Assembly: GCA_900753295.1 (NCBI GenBank)
Contig: CAADYQ010000132.1
Span: 1 to 26,347, forward strand
DNA length: 26,347 nucleotides
Direction of reading: 5' to 3'
Source: Clostridia bacterium
GTDB lineage: Bacteria > Bacillota > Clostridia > Oscillospirales > CAG-272
This document shows, piece after piece, positions 15,382 to 22,265 of the stretch (position 1 is its first letter; each line of letters begins with the position of its first letter). The notes below the pieces were generated by a model, which was not told the DNA's origin, ran no database searches, and saw only the letters and a list, made by a program, of their open reading frames with translations. The translations under genes were made by a program, and so were the position numbers.

Positions 15382-15483
15382 ATGTGTACCAATGCAGGCA
15401 TAATGAAACGAAGATATATAAATAACGTAATGAACAACAGAACAGTTATTAATTCCGGCCGGTTGTCATGGACCGGGCATTAA
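15382..15483 (+). other. Possible 33-codon leader frame (weak)
   Basis: An ATG right at the predicted transcription start opens a 33-codon frame (MCTNAGIMKRRYINNV onward) ending in TAA. It has no ribosome site and no recognisable family. It could be a leaderless peptide or chance. Apart from the promoter, the stretch 15294-15626 holds this frame, a small CCGGT/ACCGG hairpin near 15460 and the ribosome site of the next gene. Confidence 0.2.
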
Positions 15484-15626
15484 CGATTATATTTCAATGG
15501 GCAAAGACGCTTTTTTTGACAAGTATAACGCAGTGAGAGTTGGTCCACGATTTATGGTTCAATAACTTTTTATAATAATCAGCTCCAACAAAATAGACTT
15601 GTTGTTGTGAGGAAGGAGTAAGTATC

Positions 15627-16214
15627 ATGAAAAGAAAAAAAGTGTTTTCGGCGATATCTTTTGCGGCTTTTTTGGTATTGTCTACGATCACGGTGATGAT
15701 CCTTCCCTGCATACTTGTTATAGGGTCGAATCCTGACAATATTGCGGAATGTATCATGTGATCGGGCATTGCTTTCCTTGCCTGCATTTTACTTGTGGGA
15801 CTGATACACCGTAGTGCATTATCTGTTGTGAGCATGGATTCAAGCGGAATAAGCAACGGACGGTGCAGGATCAGATGGGAGGATATCGGTCAGGTCACTA
15901 CCGCAGAGGAGGCGTTCTGGATATATAGCCCTCTGACCGTGCGGTTTACATTCATATGTATACGTCGCGACGCACTGCAACCGATCGAGCGTAAAACGCT
16001 CAAGGGGAAGGTGGTGGCTGCGATCTTTATGCCAACATACGAGATGTAGGTCTACCAGCGCTGCGGAAAGGATGCGATCTTACTTTCAATGAACCGTAAA
16101 AACCTGAAAGCTCTCGCGAAATGCTCGGAGGGAAAATCGAAGCTTCTTGATGAATACATAACACTGTTCACCTCCCGAGATCGACCGGAAAATAAAGATC
16201 CGCAAGTCATGTAA
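15627..16214 (+). pseudogene. Broken membrane protein with PH-like domain, two in-frame stops
   Basis: GGAAGGAG precedes an ATG opening a frame that reads coherently for 195 codons but is cut by TGA at 15759-15761 (codon 45) and TAG at 16046-16048. Before and around the first stop are two hydrophobic segments (VFSAISFAAFLVLSTITVMI and IAFLACILLVGLI). Between the stops is a strand-rich part with SMDSSGISNGRCRIRWEDI, a pattern of small PH-like, STM3941-like proteins. After the second stop LLSMNRKNLKALAKC continues in the same frame. TGA and TAG end normal genes nearby, so recoding is unlikely and this is a decayed gene. Its small size, membrane anchor and neighbours suggest an immunity-type protein. 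Confidence 0.75.
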
Positions 16215-16236
16215 TGATATGCCCGGCGGCATGTCT

Positions 16237-16264
16237 CCGCTGACATTACAGCAACGTAATGCGG
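16237..16264 (+). repeat. Intergenic paired-stem element, copy 1
   Basis: Outer stem CCGC (16237-16240) with GCGG (16261-16264), a 4-nt bulge TGAC, and inner stem ATTAC with GTAAT (16245-16249, 16256-16260). It is followed by CGGGGAAGGA. It resembles elements at 17189 and 20286 in layout but differs in the inner stem sequence. Confidence 0.5.
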
Positions 16265-16316
16265 CGGGGAAGGAAGTATGTACTCAAATTAATTATTGAA
16301 ATAGGGAGAAATAAAA

Positions 16317-16632
16317 ATGTCACTTACGGGTCTTTTTAAAGCAGTGTGTTATGATAGCTTGACTTCCTACGGATTCAAGTACAAAAGCCGCACCTTTTAT
16401 CGTATACACGGTGATGGAATGTTTCAGGCGATAAGCGTGTGGGACCGCACTCATTATGAGATAAACGCCGTCAATGCTCCGATATGGTCACTTGAAGACA
16501 AAATACATTTGTATGTTTGTGAGTTCTGCGGAAAAGGGGGACTTTTCGTGGGTCGAGGGTGAGCTTGAGCGCCGTGAGCAGTATGGCAGAAAGATAATAA
16601 AATATGTGCTCGGTGAAAAGGCGCTTGATTAA
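16317..16632 (+). pseudogene. DUF4304-like protein, frameshifted and shortened
   Basis: A good ribosome site (GGGAG) precedes ATG 16317. The N-terminus (YGFKYKSRTFYRIHGDGMFQAISVW) matches the opening of the intact DUF4304-like gene at 19458, sharing the R-x-HGDG-x-x-Q motif. The frame stops at 16560-16562, but a neighbouring frame then reads sensibly (DFSWVEGELERREQYGRKI) to TAA at 16630-16632. The total is far below the 256 aa of the relative, so there is at least one frameshift near the AAAAGGGGG run at 16541-16549 and probably an internal deletion. Function is unknown; DUF4304 proteins are found among immunity-type genes. Confidence 0.7.
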
Positions 16633-16701
16633 GATAGATCATCCGGCAACCGACTCCCCGACCACAGCAAAAAATATTCTGAAGATTTTGGAGGTCACCG
16701 C

Positions 16702-17151
16702 ATGAAAAATAAGGTTTGGCGCATATTGTTTGTGCTTTCGTGTTTAATAGTATTGTCAGGGCTTTTGACCTCATGTCTTTCGATAAGGTACAGAATTTAC
16801 TATCCTGTGAAAGATAATTATATTGAAGTATCCGGAGTTGTGATTTACATGGAGTACAGCGACGACCATACTGTTCTATATATTGCTTTTTCGGACATGG
16901 ATCGCAAATTAGACGATCGCACATTTGAAATTGTCGGCGAAAATCTCCGGATCGTCGAGAAAAATGGGATCGATGATAAAATAAAAATCGGAGATAGGGT
17001 AACATTCGTCACAGCGCCGAAATACTTCGGGGACGGATATGTAATGCCGATCGTTGCAATATCGGCAAACGGCGAGAGCCTACTCGATTTCGATGAGGGC
17101 TTTAAAAATTTTATGGACTACTTGAATATCAGAGTGCCTGATGGGGAATGA
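16702..17151 (+). CDS. Small lipoprotein of unknown function
   Basis: A 149-aa protein with a lipoprotein signal: charged MKNKVWR, a hydrophobic core, and the lipobox LLTSC with Cys at residue 25, so it is predicted to be anchored outside the membrane. The mature part is beta-rich (NYIEVSGVVIYMEY, VLYIAFSDMD, RVTFVTAPKYF) and resembles a small OB-like barrel, though no family is named. GGAGGTCACC gives a clear ribosome site before ATG 16702. It is intact, between two broken or short cassettes. It could protect the cell surface from an extracellular toxin, but that is context only. Confidence 0.8.
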   Translation: MKNKVWRILFVLSCLIVLSGLLTSCLSIRYRIYYPVKDNYIEVSGVVIYMEYSDDHTVLYIAFSDMDRKLDDRTFEIVGENLRIVEKNGIDDKIKIGDRVTFVTAPKYFGDGYVMPIVAISANGESLLDFDEGFKNFMDYLNIRVPDGE

Positions 17152-17188
17152 GGCATAGGGCGGCGGCACTATACGACCATCTAATGAT

Positions 17189-17214
17189 CCGCAGACGTGC
17201 CAATGGCACTGCGG
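17189..17214 (+). repeat. Intergenic paired-stem element, copy 2
   Basis: Outer stem CCGCA with TGCGG (17189-17193, 17210-17214), bulge GAC, inner stem GTGCC with GGCAC (17197-17201, 17205-17209), and GGAAG directly after. The layout matches copy 1 with a different but still paired inner stem. Confidence 0.5.
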
Positions 17215-17309
17215 GGAAGTGGGCATGGTGAAAACATGAAACGGCAGCGCTCTCGCCCGGCATATTTGGTTTGGGCTTTGTTGCCCGAGTAAGTGATAGG
17301 AGGTATAGT

Positions 17310-17582
17310 ATGCTAAACGGGAAGAAGTATTTTAATAACGATATTATTTATACAGTATTCAAAAAGCATTATTGTCCAACATGTGGAACCAAATTGACTC
17401 GTGTAAAAACCTCAAAAGTAGTTAATTCAAGGTCCCCGGAGGCAAAGAATTACGATTTTTCATCAGGTGATTCGTTTCTGGTCGGTGACGTGGAATTTAT
17501 TTGGAAAGAGTTTTACTGTCCGACGTGCCAAAAAAGAATTTCGGTTGAAGAAATGAGACGAATCGAAAAAAATAACAGGTGA
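17310..17582 (+). CDS. Small zinc-ribbon protein
   Basis: A 90-aa protein. Two CPTC motifs (CPTCG near residues 20-24 and CPTCQ near 74-78) are spaced to bind one zinc ion as a single ribbon, with a basic, strand-rich middle. GGAGG lies just before ATG 17310, which is preferred to an upstream in-frame start without a ribosome site. It is a stand-alone cassette. Similar small two-CxxC proteins occur as unassigned genes among immunity-type clusters; no activity can be stated. Confidence 0.75.
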   Translation: MLNGKKYFNNDIIYTVFKKHYCPTCGTKLTRVKTSKVVNSRSPEAKNYDFSSGDSFLVGDVEFIWKEFYCPTCQKRISVEEMRRIEKNNR

Positions 17583-17676
17583 CGATCATACAATCGCTGA
17601 TACCATACACAAAAAATGTGTGGGATAATTGCGCTGGAAATAACAAAATAATAACAAATAATATACGACGGGCATG

Positions 17677-17735
17677 GCTACATAAAAAAGAAGACCCGGC
17701 TGTTGATATGCCGGGCATGCTCGCTTCAATGTAGC
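17677..17735 (+). repeat. Nested intergenic hairpin structure
   Basis: GCTACAT (17677-17683) pairs with ATGTAGC (17729-17735). Inside, CCCGGC (17695-17700) pairs with GCCGGG (17710-17715). The motif TGATATGCC(C)GG...GCATG inside it recurs at 16215-16233, right after another cassette. It may be a structured RNA element or a recombination footprint. Confidence 0.45.
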
Positions 17736-17768
17736 AGAATATCCTTGTGCGTGCTATGAGGAGGAAAA

Positions 17769-18284
17769 ATGACGATCGAAACATATATGGGAATAATGTG
17801 GTTCGTGGTTGCGGCGTGCTCCGTGATCGGAATAATCGGTATAGTCTACAACAAGAAAACGGGTGGGCGCAAGCCTTTGGCGCAGCATCGTGAGATCGAA
17901 TACAAAAATTCGCCGTACATATACATGTATATGGTGTATACCGCTATCATGACGATGAATGTATTTGCCTTCTTGACACTTCCGGAGGAAATAAATATTC
18001 CGTTGGTTGTGGCGCTATCTGTCGCGGATGTCTGCATGATTGCCGTATACCTCGCTTTTATGCATAAGAAAACTAAAAAAATTGTTCTTTACGATGATGC
18101 ATTTGAAATACAATCGGCTTTTCCCGGTCGTGTGCGGAGGTATAAATATTCCGATGTATCGTCAGCCGGACAAAATGATGGCGGAGACATCACGATTGTA
18201 GTGAATGGTAAAACGATCGAGTTGCGAAAGATGAATGACGCCAAGGATTTTTTGACGCTGATAAACGGCCGTATGCATTCTTGA
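17769..18284 (+). CDS. Membrane protein with PH-like C-terminal domain
   Basis: A 171-aa protein with three predicted membrane segments: about 7-27, 57-72 and 78-97. A cytoplasmic strand-rich region follows from about 100 (KKIVLYDDAFEIQSAFPGRVRRYKYSDVSSAGQ and ITIVVNGKTIELRKMNDAKDFL). This layout, membrane anchor plus a short PH-like domain with a Y-S-D turn, matches the broken gene at 15627 in type though not in sequence. ATG 17769 follows GAGGAGG. It is complete. Function is unknown; an immunity or stress role is inference from the neighbourhood. Confidence 0.78.
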   Translation: MTIETYMGIMWFVVAACSVIGIIGIVYNKKTGGRKPLAQHREIEYKNSPYIYMYMVYTAIMTMNVFAFLTLPEEINIPLVVALSVADVCMIAVYLAFMHKKTKKIVLYDDAFEIQSAFPGRVRRYKYSDVSSAGQNDGGDITIVVNGKTIELRKMNDAKDFLTLINGRMHS

Positions 18285-18355
18285 ATATCAGGCTTGATCT
18301 GCACAGTGCACGCAAAAATCACATTTGGTTTTACGGACCGTAAATGAGGAATAAA

Positions 18356-18895
18356 ATGGATAAGATGATATTTTTCAAAAACAACAATTTAAAAACCGAC
18401 TATTGTTGCGGACAGGTGTATTATGATTTTTTAGACTATGCTTTTTCCCGTGCGGACTATTTTATGTTGGTTTACGTTAATTACTACGGCAATGGGTATA
18501 CGGCTGCACAAAAGTATTATTAAATTCTTTTAAAGTTAAAAGTCGTACAAACCCAAGTTGGGCAGGTACTCCGAGAACGTATTGTCCTAATTCCACATAC
18601 AAGATTGTGTTTTACCGCACCGATCCCGCCGCAAAGGAGATAACTTAAAGAGGTCGATCATTTAAGTGCATGGTCTTGTCCGTCATATCCGGAGGATCTG
18701 TCATTCTTCATAGGTAATCAGTGTTGGGCATATTCTGTCGGTCACGAAAACATCCAAGGCATAATTCACGCAAACAAGCAGGATATAGAATTTGCCGTAA
18801 GTCACGGACTTGCCGATTATTCCGATGCTGAGCCGTATGACAGCTATTATGATCTTTATGACGAGGTATTGGTCAAAAATAAGTCGGGGCATTGA
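18356..18895 (+). pseudogene. Uncharacterised gene broken into three frames
   Basis: Three successive frames read as one protein of about 178 aa. Frame one starts at ATG 18356 (CCGQVYYDFLDYAFSRADYF) and stops at 18521. Frame two runs from about 18522 (FKVKSRTNPSWAGTPRTYCP) to about 18645. Frame three (EVDHLSAWSCPSYPEDLSFF) runs to TGA 18895. Frame changes lie near the AT-rich run at 18515-18525 and the ACTTAAAG at about 18643-18650. I do not recognise a named domain. Either the gene is decayed, or the read has indel errors in two low-complexity spots. Confidence 0.72.
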
Positions 18896-18990
18896 ATGGG
18901 CGTTTAGTACCTAGGGCCATTCAAGAGTTGCTAAACAATTCAGATGTGATTAAGGCAATTGGAAAAGGGCTGCAATATTTGTGGTATTAA
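18883..18990 (+). pseudogene. C-terminal remnant, probably of a toxin
   Basis: An open stretch of 35 codons after a stop, without a start of its own. It ends LVPRAIQELLNNSDVIKAI then GKGLQYLWY and TAA at 18988. The amphipathic helix and aromatic tail look like the end of a larger protein. The next ATG lies only 3 nt after the stop and has no ribosome site, so that gene was probably translated by coupling to this lost protein, the usual arrangement of a toxin followed by its immunity gene. The identity of the parent protein is not visible. Confidence 0.45.
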
Positions 18991-18993
18991 AAA

Positions 18994-19407
18994 ATGAGAA
19001 CAATAGATTTAATTGAGTCGATCGTTAATATTTTTAATTTTAAAGTTGTGCGCGACGAATGCGGAAATGAGTATGTTTTGTATGACAAATCAGGCTTTGA
19101 TTCTGCTTGCGGTATGAACATTACTGATAGAACCGAATTTGAAGCAGTTGAAAACCGCACATATATTGCAAACAACGTGAAAAAGAATGAATTCGGGCGA
19201 TGGATTCATGTTATGAATGAACTCGGAAGGCTACTTGCGGACCGATTGAGAAAACAGTTTCCGCAAAAAAAGTTTATTGTTTTTGTTACTGTCAGCTTGA
19301 ATGATTCGGCAATTATACGTTTTCATCAGATGTGGCCCAATGAGTTGCCGTATTATGATGTTTCTATACCATGTAGCGATGGCGAATATCTTGCTTCATT
19401 TGAATAA
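18994..19407 (+). CDS. Uncharacterised, possible immunity protein
   Basis: A 137-aa mixed alpha/beta protein without signal peptide or membrane segment, so cytoplasmic. It starts MRTIDLIESIVNIFNF and ends PYYDVSIPCSDGEYLASFE. A central FGRWIHVMNELGRLLADRL helix precedes the strand KFIVFVTVSLNDS. No family is recognised. No Shine-Dalgarno sequence precedes ATG 18994; it starts 3 nt after the remnant tail of another protein, suggesting coupled translation with a now lost upstream gene. Its last 50 nt recur, slightly changed, at 20673. Immunity function is inferred from these two facts. Confidence 0.65.
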   Translation: MRTIDLIESIVNIFNFKVVRDECGNEYVLYDKSGFDSACGMNITDRTEFEAVENRTYIANNVKKNEFGRWIHVMNELGRLLADRLRKQFPQKKFIVFVTVSLNDSAIIRFHQMWPNELPYYDVSIPCSDGEYLASFE

Positions 19408-19410
19408 AAG
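19353..19410. repeat. 58-nt gene-tail repeat, copy A
   Basis: The last codons, stop and first bases downstream of the 18994 gene match 20673-20730 at 54 of 58 positions. The final 30 nt are identical and the offset is exactly 1320 nt. Confidence 0.85.
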
Positions 19411-19457
19411 CAAACACGATAAAAGTAATATACGGCATATTGATTGGGGAAGTGAAA

Positions 19458-20228
19458 ATGCATTTGAGCGAGTGGAAATCATTTTTGAAGGATAAAGGCT
19501 TTGCGCATAAAAGCCTGAAGGTACATGGATGGGATGCCTTTTTTCGCGTCCACGGTGACGGAGTGTTGCAGGTCATTCGCAAAAACTCCGAGAAGGGCAG
19601 ACGCTTTGTAGACGTCGGATTATTTTCAATGTACGGCAAAATACTGCCGCAATGGTTGACCTGCGCGGGCTGCATACCACGATACGAGGTTTTATACCTG
19701 TCAGGGAGAAGTGCATATCAATTAAAGCAAATAGGGGAGAGAGACGGGGTGCCGGTTTATACGGATGATATCATTGGTATCGACGAACAAATACGTTTTT
19801 TATGTGAATCAGGAGTCCCTTTTCTTGACAGCATTTTGACTCAGCGTGATATGATCGAAGGTATCAAAAAACTGGAGTATAGGAGGCAGGGACACTTGTG
19901 GAATGATGATTTGCTGTATCCTGCATATCTTGCTGTTCGTGATTGGAATCGCGCGGATATGGTAGTCTCTGCAATATTGGAGCAACACAATATTGATTCC
20001 GGGATCAATTGTTTATCGATAGTTCCCGCGGAAGAGCGATCAATATATGCGCAATATATCCGCAGCAAGCCTCCGCGAAAGAGTCAGTCGGAGTTTGACA
20101 GCATGGAAATGGAGTATTGGGATATGCTCCAACACATTCGTTCGCGAGATGAAGAATGGGTAGCTGGATACACCATGACAAATATGAAAACGAATACTGC
20201 GCTGTGCGCAAAAAAACACATCATCTGA
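19458..20228 (+). CDS. DUF4304-like domain protein
   Basis: A 256-aa cytoplasmic protein. Residues 1 to about 95 resemble the DUF4304 start: a helix (LSEWKSFLKDKGFAHK), then AFFRVHGDGVLQVIRK and strands to about 80. The remainder is helical (IIGIDEQIRFLCESG, DMIEGIKKLEYRR, WNRADMVVSAILEQ) and matches the longer forms of this family only by layout. ATG 19458 is chosen because GGGGAAG lies upstream; an in-frame TTG at 19440 is unlikely. The broken gene at 16317 is its shorter relative. The molecular role is unknown; an immunity role is context-based. Confidence 0.72.
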   Translation: MHLSEWKSFLKDKGFAHKSLKVHGWDAFFRVHGDGVLQVIRKNSEKGRRFVDVGLFSMYGKILPQWLTCAGCIPRYEVLYLSGRSAYQLKQIGERDGVPVYTDDIIGIDEQIRFLCESGVPFLDSILTQRDMIEGIKKLEYRRQGHLWNDDLLYPAYLAVRDWNRADMVVSAILEQHNIDSGINCLSIVPAEERSIYAQYIRSKPPRKSQSEFDSMEMEYWDMLQHIRSRDEEWVAGYTMTNMKTNTALCAKKHII

Positions 20229-20285
20229 ATAATTTTGCTCGTGCATAAGGCAATACCTTCTTTTGCCCCAAGAAGTGTTGGCTCA

Positions 20286-20309
20286 CCGCCTGCCACCGGC
20301 ACGGCGCGG
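20286..20309 (+). repeat. Intergenic paired-stem element, copy 3
   Basis: Outer stem CCGC with GCGG (20286-20289, 20306-20309) and inner stem TGCC with GGCA (20291-20294, 20298-20301) around ACC. It lies upstream of another small cassette and resembles copies 1 and 2, but the bulge is on the other side. Confidence 0.4.
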
Positions 20310-20341
20310 AGGTATCGTATATGACTCGGAGGGGATCAAAG

Positions 20342-20650
20342 ATGAATACAAGACATATGAACTTTCCTGTGGAAAATGAGATCGAAATATTAGAGATGAG
20401 ACTCAAAATCATAGAGGATCGGCTTGAACTGTCGTTGAAGCTCTATTCGGAAAATATGATCTCAGAAGTAATATTCAATAATGTTTCGAGGTTTAGAGTT
20501 GGAGAAATATCTACGCCTTTAGTAGTGCATGGCTTTGAGATCATTGATCATTCTCAAAATGGTTGGGAAAAGGATTCAAGATATGAGATTCGAGATTTTG
20601 AGGACGATCGCATAAATTTCTTTTGTGAGAGCTTCAAATTGGTCAGGTGA
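20342..20650 (+). CDS. Small uncharacterised protein, possible immunity protein
   Basis: A 102-aa acidic protein. A long helix (ENEIEILEMRLKIIEDRLELSLKLY) is followed by strands: VSRFRVGEISTPL, VVHGFEIIDHSQNGW and a final YEIRDFEDDRINFFCESF. No known domain, signal peptide or membrane segment. GGAGGGG precedes ATG 20342, which is chosen over an in-frame start at 20321. Its 3' end is followed within 25 nt by the orphan copy of the 18994 gene tail, so a recombination point lies directly behind it. Confidence 0.68.
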   Translation: MNTRHMNFPVENEIEILEMRLKIIEDRLELSLKLYSENMISEVIFNNVSRFRVGEISTPLVVHGFEIIDHSQNGWEKDSRYEIRDFEDDRINFFCESFKLVR

Positions 20651-20672
20651 CTAGGTGTATCAGAGATTATCG

Positions 20673-20730
20673 TTATGATGTTTCTGTACCATGCAACGAC
20701 GGCGAATATCTTGCTTCATTTGAATAAAAG
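20673..20730 (+). pseudogene. Orphan copy of the 18994 gene tail (copy B)
   Basis: It encodes YDVSVPCNDGEYLASFE and a stop, the same C-terminus as the 18994 gene with conservative base changes, but nothing related precedes it. A related gene was probably replaced by recombination, leaving only its last codons. Confidence 0.75.
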
Positions 20731-20735
20731 GAGTG

Positions 20736-21203
20736 ATGACTTTAGGTAATGACGAATGGTGGACTTTAAAATTGGACTCATACGATGTCAGGGTTGATCT
20801 TATGGGAGAAAAAGATGCAATTGAAGATTTGTTCCGAACGAAAAAAGTTGATTATCACATGATTGACAACAATCAGATCGCAATTAGATCAAGATTGTTT
20901 GCACTCGATATTGATTTTTATCTTTCCTTTGTTTTTGCTCGCGAAAAAATCACCCGAATAATCATCTCGCCATGTGTAAGTCTGGAAGGCAAAGCTCTTT
21001 GTTCACGTTATAATAAGATACAAAAGGCTTTAATATCTCGATATGGTTTTCCATCTAACCGTATTGGGGCAATTATTAATTTGTTGGATAGAGATAATAG
21101 CTATTCGCGTTGGAAGAATAAAGGCGTGGAGATCGAACATTATCTTGTGGACAGATTCGGCGCGGAGGAAACTATAAAAATACAACTGAGCGGCATTGTT
21201 TGA
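20736..21203 (+). CDS. Uncharacterised, possible immunity protein
   Basis: A 155-aa protein with alternating strands and helices: WWTLKLDSYDVRVDLMG, FALDIDFYLSFVFAREKITRIIISP, then a helix SRYNKIQKALISRYGF and an acidic end. No family is recognised. ATG 20736 is only about 2 nt from AAGGAG, closer than normal; GTG 20733 is an in-frame alternative. The cramped start may result from joining to the duplicated gene tail just upstream, so expression is uncertain. It is the last cassette before a strong terminator. Confidence 0.65.
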   Translation: MTLGNDEWWTLKLDSYDVRVDLMGEKDAIEDLFRTKKVDYHMIDNNQIAIRSRLFALDIDFYLSFVFAREKITRIIISPCVSLEGKALCSRYNKIQKALISRYGFPSNRIGAIINLLDRDNSYSRWKNKGVEIEHYLVDRFGAEETIKIQLSGIV

Positions 21204-21224
21204 AAATATAGTGTTTATTCAATT

Positions 21225-21268
21225 GAGCGCAGCCTTCGGTTTGTCCGAGGGCTGCGCTCGCGTTTTTT
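21225..21268 (+). terminator. Strong intrinsic terminator closing the cassette array
   Basis: GAGCGCAGCC (21225-21234) pairs perfectly with GGCTGCGCTC (21250-21259), with an inner TCGG/CCGA stem, followed by GCG and six Ts. Confidence 0.92.
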
Positions 21269-21357
21269 ATTTCGGATAACATGGCAATATACCATCCGCA
21301 TACAGCTCCCTTGTACTTTTTATATTTGCTCTTGACCGTTTTTGACGTTATTTCGGG

Positions 21358-21981
21358 TCATTCCGGGTCGTTCCGGTAAAAATAGAAATCGCATATGTCG
21401 CTGCCGCGGCCTATCGTGCCCTGCCGCTCAAAGGCTATGCCGCACATATCTCCGTATACGCGGTCGTCGCTGAAGCAGAAGGTGCCGCTCAGCTCTTTGC
21501 AACCGAGTAATTCGCAATACTTCACATAGGGGCATTGCAGAACATCGACCCGGTAATGCTTGCTGTCTGCTTCTATCTCCTCAAATCGGAAGCCCGCGTC
21601 TCCGTTGAACATAGTGCCTATCATACCGCGGAATATCTTAAAGAAAAGCGGGCGTATAAAAGGAATTTTCGTCGCGATGTGCAGTCGTTTTCTGTCAGGC
21701 TCCACGCCTCTCCTTACGGCGTCTTCTATCAGCGCTATGGCTTCCTCGCGCGGAATATATCTTATCATCTGCTGATAGATAGCCGCCCGCGGGAAGATCA
21801 TCCGTTCGGTATGTATCTTTTCCTTGGGGGAAAGCCCATTGTATTTTTCGCACAATTCGTTGCAAAACTTTACCGCGTCATTGACAAGAGCATCGGCCTG
21901 CTCCTCGCCGAGCTTTTTTCTCAGCTCGCCAAGGAGATACGAGAAGCCGCCGAGCTTTTCATAATATCTTTTGCCGATCAT
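21358..21981 (-). CDS. ATC-hydrolase family protein (PF14196-like)
   Basis: A 207-aa cytoplasmic protein related to L-2-amino-thiazoline-4-carboxylic acid hydrolase. An N-terminal helical half precedes the signature C-terminal half: CPYVKYCELLGCKEL, FCFSDDRVYG, IAFERQ and TIGRGSDICDFYFYR, with conserved Cys and Asp that may bind metal or act in catalysis. The family takes part in converting the thiazoline to cysteine in a few bacteria, but most gut members have no tested substrate. ATG 21981 follows GTAGGAG with 9-nt spacing and its own promoter. It is a single-gene unit. Confidence 0.85.
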   Translation of the reverse strand: MIGKRYYEKLGGFSYLLGELRKKLGEEQADALVNDAVKFCNELCEKYNGLSPKEKIHTERMIFPRAAIYQQMIRYIPREEAIALIEDAVRRGVEPDRKRLHIATKIPFIRPLFFKIFRGMIGTMFNGDAGFRFEEIEADSKHYRVDVLQCPYVKYCELLGCKELSGTFCFSDDRVYGDMCGIAFERQGTIGRGSDICDFYFYRNDPE

Positions 21982-22018
21982 AATTCTGTGCTCCTACGTG
22001 TTTTCAAATTGATATCTT

Positions 22019-22048
22019 ATTATACCATAGATCCGCCGGGGGCTGCAA
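22019..22048 (-). promoter_or_regulatory. Promoter of the ATC-hydrolase-like gene
   Basis: On the minus strand TTGCAG (22048-22043) and TATAAT (22024-22019) have an 18-bp spacer and an extended -10 TGG. Confidence 0.68.
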
Positions 22049-22134
22049 CTGTTCCGTATTAATGATCGGGAACGCCGGGGCGGCATTTATCATTGTTTTC
22101 AAAAGGGCTTGACAGCTAACGGGGAAACAGCATC

Positions 22135-22163
22135 TTGACGGCGTCAACGTTCTGTGATATAAT
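22135..22163 (+). promoter_or_regulatory. Promoter with operator-like palindrome, XRE gene
   Basis: TTGACG (22135-22140) and TATAAT (22158-22163) have a 17-bp spacer. TTGACG and CGTCAA (22142-22147) form a perfect 6-bp inverted repeat with a 1-nt centre that includes the -35 box, fitting repression, perhaps by the HTH protein it drives. Confidence 0.78.
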
Positions 22164-22265
22164 CTCAAAAAATATATTTTGCCGCTCGTTTATAGCATAT
22201 TCGCTGTTTGTGGGGAAGAATTTTTGCGAAAGCCGTGTTATACTTTTCTTCGGAGGTAGATAAAA

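Noticed and set aside
15627..16214. Alternative genetic code or selenocysteine at the internal TGA
   Set aside because: TGA and TAG end many normal genes here, both occur inside this one gene, and no SECIS-like hairpin was seen after the TGA; decay is simpler.
16454..17005. Minus-strand open frame of 183 codons over the lipoprotein gene
   Set aside because: Cys/His-rich shadow of a gene with signal peptide and ribosome site on the plus strand.
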